Positions 1 to 10,929 of a stretch of DNA of 64,000 nucleotides are shown piece by piece. The notes below the pieces were generated by a model. It ran no database searches and was not told where the DNA came from. It saw only the letters and a list, made by a program, of their open reading frames with translations. The DNA lies in assembly GCF_001418005.1 (NCBI RefSeq), contig NZ_LIOL01000001.1, forward strand, positions 310,001 through 374,000, read 5' to 3'. Within the stretch, counting starts at the first letter, position 1. Every line of letters begins with the position of its first letter. The DNA comes from Chelatococcus sambhunathii. GTDB lineage: Bacteria > Pseudomonadota > Alphaproteobacteria > Rhizobiales > Beijerinckiaceae. The position numbers and the translations under genes are program-made.

Positions 1-2337
<2,337 letters not shown>

Positions 2338-2432
2338 GCGAGACGCAGGCCGCAACACGTCGAGTTTCATCACGCGTCACGGGGTACGATTGCGGCCCCG
2401 GACGGCGTCTTTGTTGTGAGAGAACGTACGCG

Positions 2433-2906
2433 ATGGAAAAGATCCCGATGACCGCCTCAGGCTATGCGGCCCTCGAAGCGGAGCTCAAGCGCCGCCAGCA
2501 GGAGGAGCGTCCGCGCATCATCCAGGCGATCGCCGAGGCGCGTGCGCTCGGCGACCTCTCGGAGAACGCGGAATATCACGCCGCCAAGGAAGCGCAGAGC
2601 CTCAACGAGGGCCGCATCCAGGAGCTCGAGAGCCTCCTGTCGCGCGCCGACGTCATCGACCTCAGCAAGCTCAACGGCAAGACAGTGAAGTTCGGCGCCA
2701 CCGTGACCCTCGTCGACGAGGACACGGAGGAGGAGAAGGTCTACCAGATCGTCGGCGAGCCCGAGGCAGACGTCCATTCCGGCCGCGTCTCGATCACCTC
2801 CCCCGTGGCCCGCGCCCTCATCGGCAAATCCATCGGCGACAGCGTCGAGGTGGTGACCCCAGGCGGCGGCAAGTCGTACGAGATCATCAACGTCCGCTTC
2901 GGCTGA
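2433..2906 (+). CDS. greA: Transcription elongation factor GreA
   Basis: This 157-residue protein has the usual GreA length. Its N-terminal coiled coil (about residues 1-75) carries the signature [17 protein letters not shown], including the acidic tip residues that enter the RNA polymerase secondary channel. The C-terminal FKBP-like domain (about 80-157) has [16 protein letters not shown]. GreA stimulates RNA polymerase to cleave backtracked transcripts. It lies 95 bp after carB and 20 bp before a small lipoprotein gene. The ATG at 2433 gives the normal N-terminus [18 protein letters not shown]; a weak AGAGA lies upstream. Identification is secure. Confidence 0.97.
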   Translation: MEKIPMTASGYAALEAELKRRQQEERPRIIQAIAEARALGDLSENAEYHAAKEAQSLNEGRIQELESLLSRADVIDLSKLNGKTVKFGATVTLVDEDTEEEKVYQIVGEPEADVHSGRVSITSPVARALIGKSIGDSVEVVTPGGGKSYEIINVRFG

Positions 2907-2926
2907 TCCGCATTCGGAGGCCTTCC

Positions 2927-3481
2927 ATGGCAACGGTGTCGCGTCGTCACCTGCTCGGCATGGCCGCGCTCGCCGGAACGCTGGCGCTCGGCGCCTGCGT
3001 TGCGCCGGCAACGACGCCGCTGCCGGCGGGCGAGGCCGGAGCGCTGCGCCTCTCGGCCATCTCGGTCGACATCTCGGCGCTGGTCGCCCAGGGCCAGGGC
3101 CCCTTCGCGACGCTCGTCGGCGACAGCCTGTCGGATGCGCTCACGAACGCCTTCGCCGACCGGCTCGCGCCGCGCGACCGCACGGCACCGCGCCTCGTCG
3201 TGCGCCTGAAGAGCCTCACCTTGTCGGCCTGGTCAGGAGGCTCCTCGATCCGCATCGACGGCAGGGATTTCGCCGAGGGCGGCTCCGACAGCGACTATCT
3301 CGACGGCGAGGCGCTCATCGTCGGCCGCCGCGGCGAGATCGAGGCGCGCTACCCGATCCTCTTCGCCCTGCCGTCGAGCTATTCCGGCCCGTGGTATCTC
3401 GCCGACAACGAACAGCGCCGCGCCGCCACCATAGCCCAGCTCTACGCCGACTGGGTCAAGCGCAAGATCGTCGGACGGTAG
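2927..3481 (+). CDS. Tat-type lipoprotein of unknown function
   Basis: This 184-residue protein begins with SRRHLLGMAALAGTLALGAC: a twin-arginine pair, a hydrophobic stretch and a lipobox (LGAC, Cys24). It is therefore predicted to be exported, possibly folded, and lipid-anchored. The mature part is a compact alpha/beta-looking domain without a motif I can assign. It has a basic tail ending WVKRKIVGR and the stretch DSLSDALTNAFADRL. An AGG ribosome site lies 8 bp before the ATG. It follows greA by 20 bp and may be cotranscribed. I do not recognise the family beyond a hypothetical lipoprotein of alphaproteobacteria. Confidence 0.8.
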   Translation: MATVSRRHLLGMAALAGTLALGACVAPATTPLPAGEAGALRLSAISVDISALVAQGQGPFATLVGDSLSDALTNAFADRLAPRDRTAPRLVVRLKSLTLSAWSGGSSIRIDGRDFAEGGSDSDYLDGEALIVGRRGEIEARYPILFALPSSYSGPWYLADNEQRRAATIAQLYADWVKRKIVGR

Positions 3482-3570
3482 GCCCGGGCGCCTCTCTGGC
3501 ACACCGCGACATCGCGCCGGTCGAGCCGATCCAAATAGCGCCCGCAGCGCTCGTTCGATCCTCACCGTCG

Positions 3571-3657
3571 TCATGCCCGCGCTTGTCGCGGGCATCCACG
3601 CCTTAGAAAATTCCTGCAAAGTCAGAAGGCGTGGATGGCCGGGACAAGCCCGGCCAA
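3571..3657. repeat. Palindromic dispersed repeat (REP/BIME-like), copy 1
   Basis: Two short hairpins face each other. TGCCCGCG-CTTGT-CGCGGGCA (3574-3594) is followed by ATCCACGCC (3594-3602). An inverted ATCCACGCC arm (3628-3636) then leads into a second hairpin, GGCCGGG-ACAAG-CCCGGCC (3637-3655). The same core occurs at 14881-14946. It sits between the ends of a + strand lipoprotein gene and a - strand Lrp gene, where such elements usually accumulate. It may also act as a bidirectional terminator or mRNA stabiliser, but neither is shown. Confidence 0.8.
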
Positions 3658-3734
3658 GACGGCGGGGGATGCCGGGCCAGCGATCCCGACGCCGACCGGT
3701 CGATAACCCGACCCTCCAGCCCGCCGATCCGCCC

Positions 3735-4217
3735 CTACCCCACCCTCGATCCGTCCGCCATGGGCACGATCGGCTCGTCCTTGACGAGGTCGAGCGTCAG
3801 CGCCGTGCGCACGTTGCGCACGTTCGGCATTGCTGTCAGTTCCAGCACGAAGGACTGGAAGGAGCGCAGGTCTGGCGCCACGCATTTGAGGAGGAAGTCC
3901 GTCTCGCCCGACAGGGTCCAGCATTCGCGCACCAGCGGCATCTGGCGGATGCGCGCGGCGAAGGCCTCGAGGTCCGCCTCGGCCTGGCTCGCGAGATTGA
4001 CCATGGCGAAGCAGGTGACATCATAGCCCAGGCGCCGCTGGTCAAGGATCGCCCGGTAGCCCCGGATGATGCCTGCTTCCTCGAGCGCCCGCACGCGGCG
4101 CAGGCAGGGAGGCGCGGAAAGTCCGGCGCGGCGCGCCAGTTCCACATTGGTGATACGGCCGTCTGCCTGGAGCTCCTTCAGGATCTTCCAGTCCGTCGCG
4201 TCGAGTTCCACGCGCAA
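3735..4217 (-). CDS. Lrp/AsnC-family transcriptional regulator
   Basis: This 160-residue protein has an N-terminal helix-turn-helix (about residues 5-60: LDATDWKILKELQADGRITNVELARRAGLS). A C-terminal ligand-binding alpha/beta domain follows (about 65-150), containing VRECWTLSGETDFLLKCVA. Lrp/AsnC proteins form octamers or dimers that sense amino acids. It is divergent from the ELM1-like gene and sits in the Lrp-ELM1-trxB-lsrB arrangement seen in rhizobia. The start is probably the TTG at 4217, because an AAGGA lies 9 bp before it; a GTG at 4211 is the alternative. The target operon is unknown. Confidence 0.92.
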   Translation of the reverse strand: MRVELDATDWKILKELQADGRITNVELARRAGLSAPPCLRRVRALEEAGIIRGYRAILDQRRLGYDVTCFAMVNLASQAEADLEAFAARIRQMPLVRECWTLSGETDFLLKCVAPDLRSFQSFVLELTAMPNVRNVRTALTLDLVKDEPIVPMADGSRVG

Positions 4218-4331
4218 GCGCGATTATCCTTCTCGCAGGTGCCGGACGATTGCGTCATGCGACGTGGCACGGGCACGGTGATCGCCTGATTTAGTATGAT
4301 TCGGGCGCCAAATTCGCAAGAGAGTCTCACG

Positions 4332-6325
<1,994 letters not shown>

Positions 6326-6397
6326 CCAACGAGGAAACGCGACGGCGGCCCCCCGGGTGCTGCCGGCACAACAGGCGGAAGGCCAGCGGGGGCGGCC

Positions 6398-7288
6398 GTG
6401 GATTGGGACAAGATCAGGATTTTCTACACTGTCGCGGAGGCAGGCAGCTTCACGCGTGCCGGCGATGATCTCGGGCTCAGCCAGTCGGCCGTCAGCCGGC
6501 AGGTGAGCGCGCTCGAGCGCGAGTTGAAGGCCCCGCTCTTCCACCGCCATGCCAGAGGCCTCATCCTGACCGAGCAGGGAGAACTGCTCTTCCGCGCCGC
6601 GCGCGACATGACCATGCGGCTCGATGCGACACGGGCTCGCCTTGCCGAGTCGCGCGAGCGCCCGTCGGGCACCCTGCGCGTGACGACGACGCTCGGCCTC
6701 GGCACCAACTGGCTGACGCCTCGCATCGGCGAGTTCTTGGATCACTACCCGGACGTGCGGGTGGAGCTCATCCTGTCGGACGAGGAACTCGATCTTTCGA
6801 TGCGCCAGGCCGACGTCGCCATCCGCCTGCGCCAGCCCGTGCAAGGCGACCTCATCCAGCGCCGCCTGTTCACGGTGCACTTCCACGTCTATGCATCCAC
6901 CGAATATCTCAAGCGCTTCGGCCAGCCTGAGAAGCTGGTGGACCTCGACAACCACCGCATCCTATCCTTCGGCGGCTCGATGCCGCATTACCTTCTGGCC
7001 GTGCACTGGCTGGCGACAGCGGGCCGTGATCCGAAGGATCCGCGCCCCTACCATCTCGTTGTCAACAATATCACGGCGCTGAAGAAGGCTGTCGAGCGGG
7101 GCGCCGGCATCGCAGTACTACCCGATTACATCGTCGAACCTGGCCTCGGGCTCGTGCAGATTCTGACCGATGTCGAAATGCCTTCGCTGGAGAGCTATCT
7201 CGTCTATCCGGAAGAGATGAAGAACGTTGCGCGGGTGCAGGTCTTCCGCGATTTCCTGATCGGCAAGGCGCAGCGCTGGACCTACTGA
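6398..7288 (+). CDS. lsrB: LysR-type regulator of the LsrB/VtlR type
   Basis: This 296-residue protein has an N-terminal winged helix-turn-helix (residues 1-60, MDWDKIRIFYTVAEAGSFTRAG and LSQSAVSRQVSALE). A periplasmic-binding-protein-like effector domain follows (about 90-290). The start is a GTG at 6398. In rhizobia and Brucella the regulator next to trxB is LsrB/VtlR, which controls AbcR small RNAs, lipopolysaccharide or redox functions. That assignment here rests on position (after trxB, before two AbcR-like RNAs) and on overall sequence. The protein contains no cysteine at all, which is notable because redox sensing through cysteines has been described, as I recall, for the Sinorhizobium protein. 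Confidence 0.85.
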   Translation: MDWDKIRIFYTVAEAGSFTRAGDDLGLSQSAVSRQVSALERELKAPLFHRHARGLILTEQGELLFRAARDMTMRLDATRARLAESRERPSGTLRVTTTLGLGTNWLTPRIGEFLDHYPDVRVELILSDEELDLSMRQADVAIRLRQPVQGDLIQRRLFTVHFHVYASTEYLKRFGQPEKLVDLDNHRILSFGGSMPHYLLAVHWLATAGRDPKDPRPYHLVVNNITALKKAVERGAGIAVLPDYIVEPGLGLVQILTDVEMPSLESYLVYPEEMKNVARVQVFRDFLIGKAQRWTY

Positions 7289-7367
7289 ACCGCTGAATCG
7301 GTGCGGGATATATTCAGGCTTTTGAAGCGGAATTATGACATATGACCTGCATAAACATGCGGCATCT

Positions 7368-7422
7368 GCATAGCTGACATGCCCCATGTTGCATTGCAAA
7401 AAGGCAGGAAAAGGCCGATATC
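7368..7422 (+). promoter_or_regulatory. Promoter and upstream block of first AbcR-like RNA
   Basis: TTGCAA (7394-7399) and GATATC (7417-7422) are separated by exactly 17 bp. They place the transcription start near 7429, where identity with the second copy begins. A block GCATAGCTGACATGCCC starts at 7368, about 61 to 45 bp upstream of that start. It recurs at the same distance before copy 2, so it is a good candidate activator site for the adjacent LsrB/VtlR-type regulator. Binding itself is inference. Confidence 0.65.
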
Positions 7423-7428
7423 AATCGT

Positions 7429-7557
7429 GGCTGAAGGCGATGGGCTCCGCACCTCCTCCCGGCGTAGAGCCCATTTCGGCCGTTCCCCTCTGGAAGTGTT
7501 CCGACCTTGGTCGGACATGACTTAGGCCGGGTTCCCTCAGGAACCCGGCCTTTTTTC
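7429..7557 (+). ncRNA. abcR1: AbcR-type trans-acting small RNA, copy 1 (alpha-r15 family)
   Basis: The predicted RNA is about 128 nt long and has three hairpins. Hairpin 1 has stem ATGGGCTC/GAGCCCAT (7440-7447/7467-7474) and shows ACCTCCTCCC (7451-7460), an anti-Shine-Dalgarno sequence, in its loop. A pyrimidine-rich single-stranded stretch with GTTCCCCTCTGGAAG follows. Hairpin 2 is TCCGAC-CTTG-GTCGGA (7500-7515), and a strong terminator closes the RNA. This layout and the position beside an lsrB-like gene match the AbcR1/AbcR2 RNAs of rhizobia and Brucella, which use Hfq to repress ABC-transporter mRNAs. The copy number assigned here (1 or 2) is arbitrary. Confidence 0.85.
7525..7556 (+). 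terminator. Rho-independent terminator of small RNA copy 1
   Basis: A perfect 11-bp stem GGCCGGGTTCC (7525-7535)/GGAACCCGGCC (7540-7550) with a CTCA loop is followed by six T residues (7551-7556). Confidence 0.93.
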
Positions 7558-7615
7558 TTGGCATTTGCCGCAAGCGACTCGTGCGCCGTGCCCCTGGACG
7601 ATGCCGACGCTGGAT

Positions 7616-7670
7616 GCATGGCTGACATGTCCCTGCCTGCGTTGCGGAAGCGCTGCCGAAGGACCATATC
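7616..7670 (+). promoter_or_regulatory. Promoter and upstream block of second AbcR-like RNA
   Basis: TTGCGG (7642-7647) and CATATC (7665-7670) are spaced by 17 bp, mirroring copy 1. The upstream block GCATGGCTGACATGTCC begins at 7616, exactly 61 bp before the conserved RNA start, as in copy 1. The rest of the promoter region has diverged, so the retained block and boxes are likely the functional parts. Confidence 0.65.
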
Positions 7671-7676
7671 ACTCAT

Positions 7677-7805
7677 GGCTGAAGGCGATGGGCTCCGCAC
7701 CTCCTCCCGGCGTAGAGCCCATTTCGGCCGTTCCCCTCTGGAAGTGTTCCGGCTTCGGTCGGACATGACTTCAGGCCGGGTTCCCTCAGGAACCCGGCCT
7801 TTTTC
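7677..7805 (+). ncRNA. abcR2: AbcR-type trans-acting small RNA, copy 2 (alpha-r15 family)
   Basis: This is a tandem duplicate of the RNA at 7429-7557, offset by 248 bp and nearly identical from the inferred start to the terminator. The anti-Shine-Dalgarno ACCTCCTCCC is at 7699-7708, again in the loop of the first hairpin. Hairpin 2 (7748-7763) differs: it reads TCCGGC-TTCG-GTCGGA, so the stem is kept by a G-U pair and the loop becomes a stable TTCG. One base is inserted before the terminator. The separate promoter and terminator suggest independent expression of the two copies, as reported for AbcR1 and AbcR2 in rhizobia. Confidence 0.85.
7774..7804 (+). terminator. Rho-independent terminator of small RNA copy 2
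   Basis: The same perfect 11-bp stem GGCCGGGTTCC/GGAACCCGGCC with a CTCA loop (7774-7799) is followed by five T residues (7800-7804). Confidence 0.93.
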
Positions 7806-7911
7806 TTGTGCACCTCAAATCTTGCACAATCTTTGACGGCAAAGGGCGCAAGCGCATTGCATCTCCTGCGCGGGGACGCTCGCAATGCTGCAGGAGCGGA
7901 TCCCGGTCCAC

Positions 7912-8859
7912 CTAGAGGAAGAGTTTTTCGCCCACGAGGCCGCTATAGAGCCCGGCCACGAACGCGCCATAGCCGTTGTAGATCTGCGTGGGGAACATCT
8001 CGCCCGTACCGATCATCTCCTCTGCGGCCTGGCTCCAGCGCGGATGCGGCACCGCGGGATTCACATTCGCCCAGAAGCCGTATTCGGAGGGCTGCAGCGC
8101 CTCCCAGAAGCTCGTCGGCCGCGTCTCGGAGAAGGAAATGCGGTTGATCGATTTGATGGACTTGAAGCCGTATTTCCACGGCACGGCGAGGCGCAGCGGC
8201 GCGCCCATCACTTTCGGCAGTGGCTTGCCGTAGGCGCCAGTGACGAGGAAGGCGAGTTCGTTCGTCGCCTCGGCGATGGTCAGGCCCTCGGTATAGGGCC
8301 ACGGATACCACGTTTGGCGCTGCCCGGGGGCGATCTTCGGGTCGTGGAAGGTCTGCATGACGACGTATTTCGCCGAACCGAGCGGGCGCGCGCGCTTCAC
8401 GAAGGCGCTGAAGGCAAAACCCGTCCACGGCACAGCCATGGCCCAGGCCTCCACGCAGCGGTGCCGATAGAGCCGCTCCTCCAGCGGCATGGTCTTGAGA
8501 AGTTCGTCCAGGCCGATCTCGAAAGGCCGCTCGACGAGCCCGTCGACCTTGATGGTCCATGGATCGCTCACGAGCGCCTCGGCCCCGGCGGCGACGCGCT
8601 TGTGGGAGCCGAACTCGTAGAAATTGTTGTAAGCGGTGTTGATCTCCTCCGGAGTCACGCTTCGGTCGAGCACGAAACGCTCGTTGCGCGGCGCGGGATA
8701 GAGCCCGGCGGCCGCCTCTTGGGCCCGAGCCGTGCGACCGGCGCCCAGCATGACAAGGCCCGCAGCGCCGGCCAGGAAGGATCGGCGGTCGAAGAAGATG
8801 GCTTCCGATGTGGCCACCGATTCCGGCAGGCGCCAGCCGGGTTGTGTCCTGATCAGCAT
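7912..8859 (-). CDS. msrP: Protein-methionine-sulfoxide reductase catalytic subunit MsrP
   Basis: This 315-residue molybdopterin protein of the YedY/MsrP family has a twin-arginine signal (DRRSFLAGAAGLVMLGAG, about residues 24-41) and is exported folded to the periplasm. The segment YRHRCVEAWAMAVPWTGF carries the cysteine expected to ligate molybdenum. MsrP reduces methionine sulfoxide in periplasmic proteins, normally taking electrons from the haem membrane protein MsrQ; no msrQ is adjacent here. The ATG at 8859 is preferred over one at 8925 because GGGAG lies just before it and the Tat signal is then at normal depth. Its place beside trxB, the LysR regulator and the small RNAs gives the area a redox flavour. 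Confidence 0.95.
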   Translation of the reverse strand: MLIRTQPGWRLPESVATSEAIFFDRRSFLAGAAGLVMLGAGRTARAQEAAAGLYPAPRNERFVLDRSVTPEEINTAYNNFYEFGSHKRVAAGAEALVSDPWTIKVDGLVERPFEIGLDELLKTMPLEERLYRHRCVEAWAMAVPWTGFAFSAFVKRARPLGSAKYVVMQTFHDPKIAPGQRQTWYPWPYTEGLTIAEATNELAFLVTGAYGKPLPKVMGAPLRLAVPWKYGFKSIKSINRISFSETRPTSFWEALQPSEYGFWANVNPAVPHPRWSQAAEEMIGTGEMFPTQIYNGYGAFVAGLYSGLVGEKLFL

Positions 8860-8952
8860 GGATGCGCTCCCGAGGCGGATCCGCCCGTCGTGAAAAGGGG
8901 TAGAGCCGTGCGCGGCCGGCGACAATTCACGCCTTCGGGAGCGCGCGCCGGA

Positions 8953-10683
8953 TCAGGGGTGTCCGCCGGCCTGCGCCTCGTCCCTGAGGGCCCGGCGCAA
9001 CACCTTGCCAACATTTGTCTTCGGCAGGCTGTCGCGGAAAACGATGCGGCGCGGCACCTTGTAGGAGGTGAGGTTCTCGCGCGCGAAGGCACGCAATTCC
9101 TCCTCGGTCAGGCTCTCGTCCCGCTTGACGATATAGGCGAGCACCGCCTCGCCCGAGTGCTCGTCCGGCTGCCCGACAACTGCCGCCTCCAGTACCTTCG
9201 GATGGCGGACGAGGACATCCTCGACCTCGTTGGGATAGACGTTGAAGCCGGAGACCAGCACCATGTCCTTCATGCGGTCGACAATGCGGAAGGACCCCTC
9301 CTCCGCCTCGACGGCGAGGTCTCCGGTGCGGAAATAGCCGTCGGCGGTCATCACCTTCGCCGTCTCGTCGGGGCGCTGCCAGTATCCTGCCATCACCTGC
9401 GGGCCGCGCACGCACAATTCCCCGACTTCGCCGAAGGGAACATCAGTATTGTCGAGGCTGCGGATGGCGACATCCGTCGACGGCAGCGGAAAGCCGATGG
9501 TACCGGTGAACTCCTCGATATCGAGCCGGTTCGCTGAGACGACCGGCGACGTCTCGGACAGGCCGTAGCCCTCGATGATTGGCTTGCCGCTGATGTCCTT
9601 CCAGCGCTTGGCCACCGCTGCCTGGGTCGCCATGCCGCCCGCGATGCACAATTGCACGGGCGAGAAGTCGACCTCCCCGATACCGGAATGATGGGCAAGC
9701 GCGTTGTAGAGCGTGTTGACGCCGCTGATCATGGTGAAGGGCCGCGATTTCAGCGTCTTCACGAAGCCGGCGATGTCGCGCGGATTGGCGATGAGCAAGC
9801 CGCAGGCCCCGATGCGCATCATCATCATGCAGCACACGGTGAGGGAGAAGATGTGATAGAGCGGCAGCGCCGTCACCATGATGTGGCGGCTTCCGTCGGT
9901 CTTCACCCAGCCCTCGAGCCAGGCCTTCATCTGCGCGACATTGGCCGTGATGTTGCCGTGGGTGAGCACGGCGCCCTTGGCGACTCCGGTCGTCCCGCCC
10001 GTGTATTGCAGGAAGGCCACGTCCTGCGGCGTCAGGGCAACCGGATCGGGCGCCCGCCGCCGCCCCTCGGCAAGGACCGCCGCGAAACGGACGGCGCCCG
10101 GAATGCTGAAGGGCTTCACTGCCTTCTTCACGTGCCGGGACACGAGATTGACGATGGCGCCCTTGAGGCCCATCAGGTCTCCCGGCGTGGCGATGACGAC
10201 CTGATCGAGCTTCATCTGCGGCAGCGCCTCGGCCACCGTGTGGGCGAAGTTCTCGAGCACCACGAGCACGCGGGCCCCCGCGTCGTTCACCTGGTGCGCC
10301 AGTTCGCGCGGCGTATAGAGCGGGTTGACGTTGACGACCGTGCAGCCGGCGATGAGCACGCCGAACATCGCCGCCGGATAGGCGAGGACGTTCGGCATCA
10401 TCAGGGCCACGCGATCGCTCTTGTTGATGCCGCGGGCCTGCAGCCACGATGCCGTTGCCTCGGCGGCGGCGCGCAGTCCGGCGTAGGTGAGTTCCTTGCC
10501 GAAGCTCTCGAACGCCGGCCGGCCGGCGAAGTCGCGCGTCGCGTCGTAGAAGAGGTCGGCGAGCGTGCCGAGATGGCTGATGTCGATTTCCGCGGCGACT
10601 GTCGGCGGATAGGACCGCAGCCATGGCCGCCTCGCCATCAGTTGCTCGTTGGTCCCGTGTCGCGTCTCGATCGCCTCCACCAT
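8953..10683 (-). CDS. fadD: Long-chain fatty-acid-CoA ligase (FadD-like)
   Basis: This 576-residue acyl-adenylate-forming enzyme has the ATP-binding motif LQYTGGTTGVAKGAVLTH. Further motifs are GYGLSETSP, the YFRTGDLA region with the hinge after it, and the C-terminal PKTNVGKVLRRALRDE with the catalytic lysine. It activates fatty acids with ATP and CoA for beta-oxidation or membrane synthesis. The ATG at 10683 is preceded by GGGAGAA; upstream in-frame ATGs lack this. The EF-G-like gene lies upstream on the same strand but is separated by a large palindrome. Exact chain-length preference cannot be told from sequence. Confidence 0.9.
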   Translation of the reverse strand: MVEAIETRHGTNEQLMARRPWLRSYPPTVAAEIDISHLGTLADLFYDATRDFAGRPAFESFGKELTYAGLRAAAEATASWLQARGINKSDRVALMMPNVLAYPAAMFGVLIAGCTVVNVNPLYTPRELAHQVNDAGARVLVVLENFAHTVAEALPQMKLDQVVIATPGDLMGLKGAIVNLVSRHVKKAVKPFSIPGAVRFAAVLAEGRRRAPDPVALTPQDVAFLQYTGGTTGVAKGAVLTHGNITANVAQMKAWLEGWVKTDGSRHIMVTALPLYHIFSLTVCCMMMMRIGACGLLIANPRDIAGFVKTLKSRPFTMISGVNTLYNALAHHSGIGEVDFSPVQLCIAGGMATQAAVAKRWKDISGKPIIEGYGLSETSPVVSANRLDIEEFTGTIGFPLPSTDVAIRSLDNTDVPFGEVGELCVRGPQVMAGYWQRPDETAKVMTADGYFRTGDLAVEAEEGSFRIVDRMKDMVLVSGFNVYPNEVEDVLVRHPKVLEAAVVGQPDEHSGEAVLAYIVKRDESLTEEELRAFARENLTSYKVPRRIVFRDSLPKTNVGKVLRRALRDEAQAGGHP

Positions 10684-10868
10684 GACGTTCTCCCGCTCAT
10701 GTTCCCGGCCGGTTGCACCGGCTCTTCGCACATTGTCTTTCAGGCGGGAAAAACTGTCGATAGAGGCGGGATTCGGCGTCGAAATGCCCCCATGAAAGCG
10801 CCTGCAGCCGCCCACCGGCCGCATCGACGCGACCACGCAGCGCAGGAAACTGCGCAAAAGCGGGGAGA

Positions 10869-10914
10869 ATCATCCCTCGCCCTTTTCGCGCGGGCGAAAA
10901 GGGCGAGGGATGAT
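10869..10914. repeat. Perfect 21-bp inverted repeat with 4-base loop
   Basis: Bases 10869-10889 and 10894-10914 are exact reverse complements around GCGG; the arms contain CCCTCGCCCTTTTCGC. It lies 15 bp beyond the stop codon of the EF-G-like gene and upstream of the ligase gene, both on the minus strand. Its place fits a terminator or mRNA-stabilising hairpin, but no clean T-run follows on the minus strand. A REP-type element is an alternative. Confidence 0.7.
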
Positions 10915-10929
10915 CGAACCTGCGCCTCC

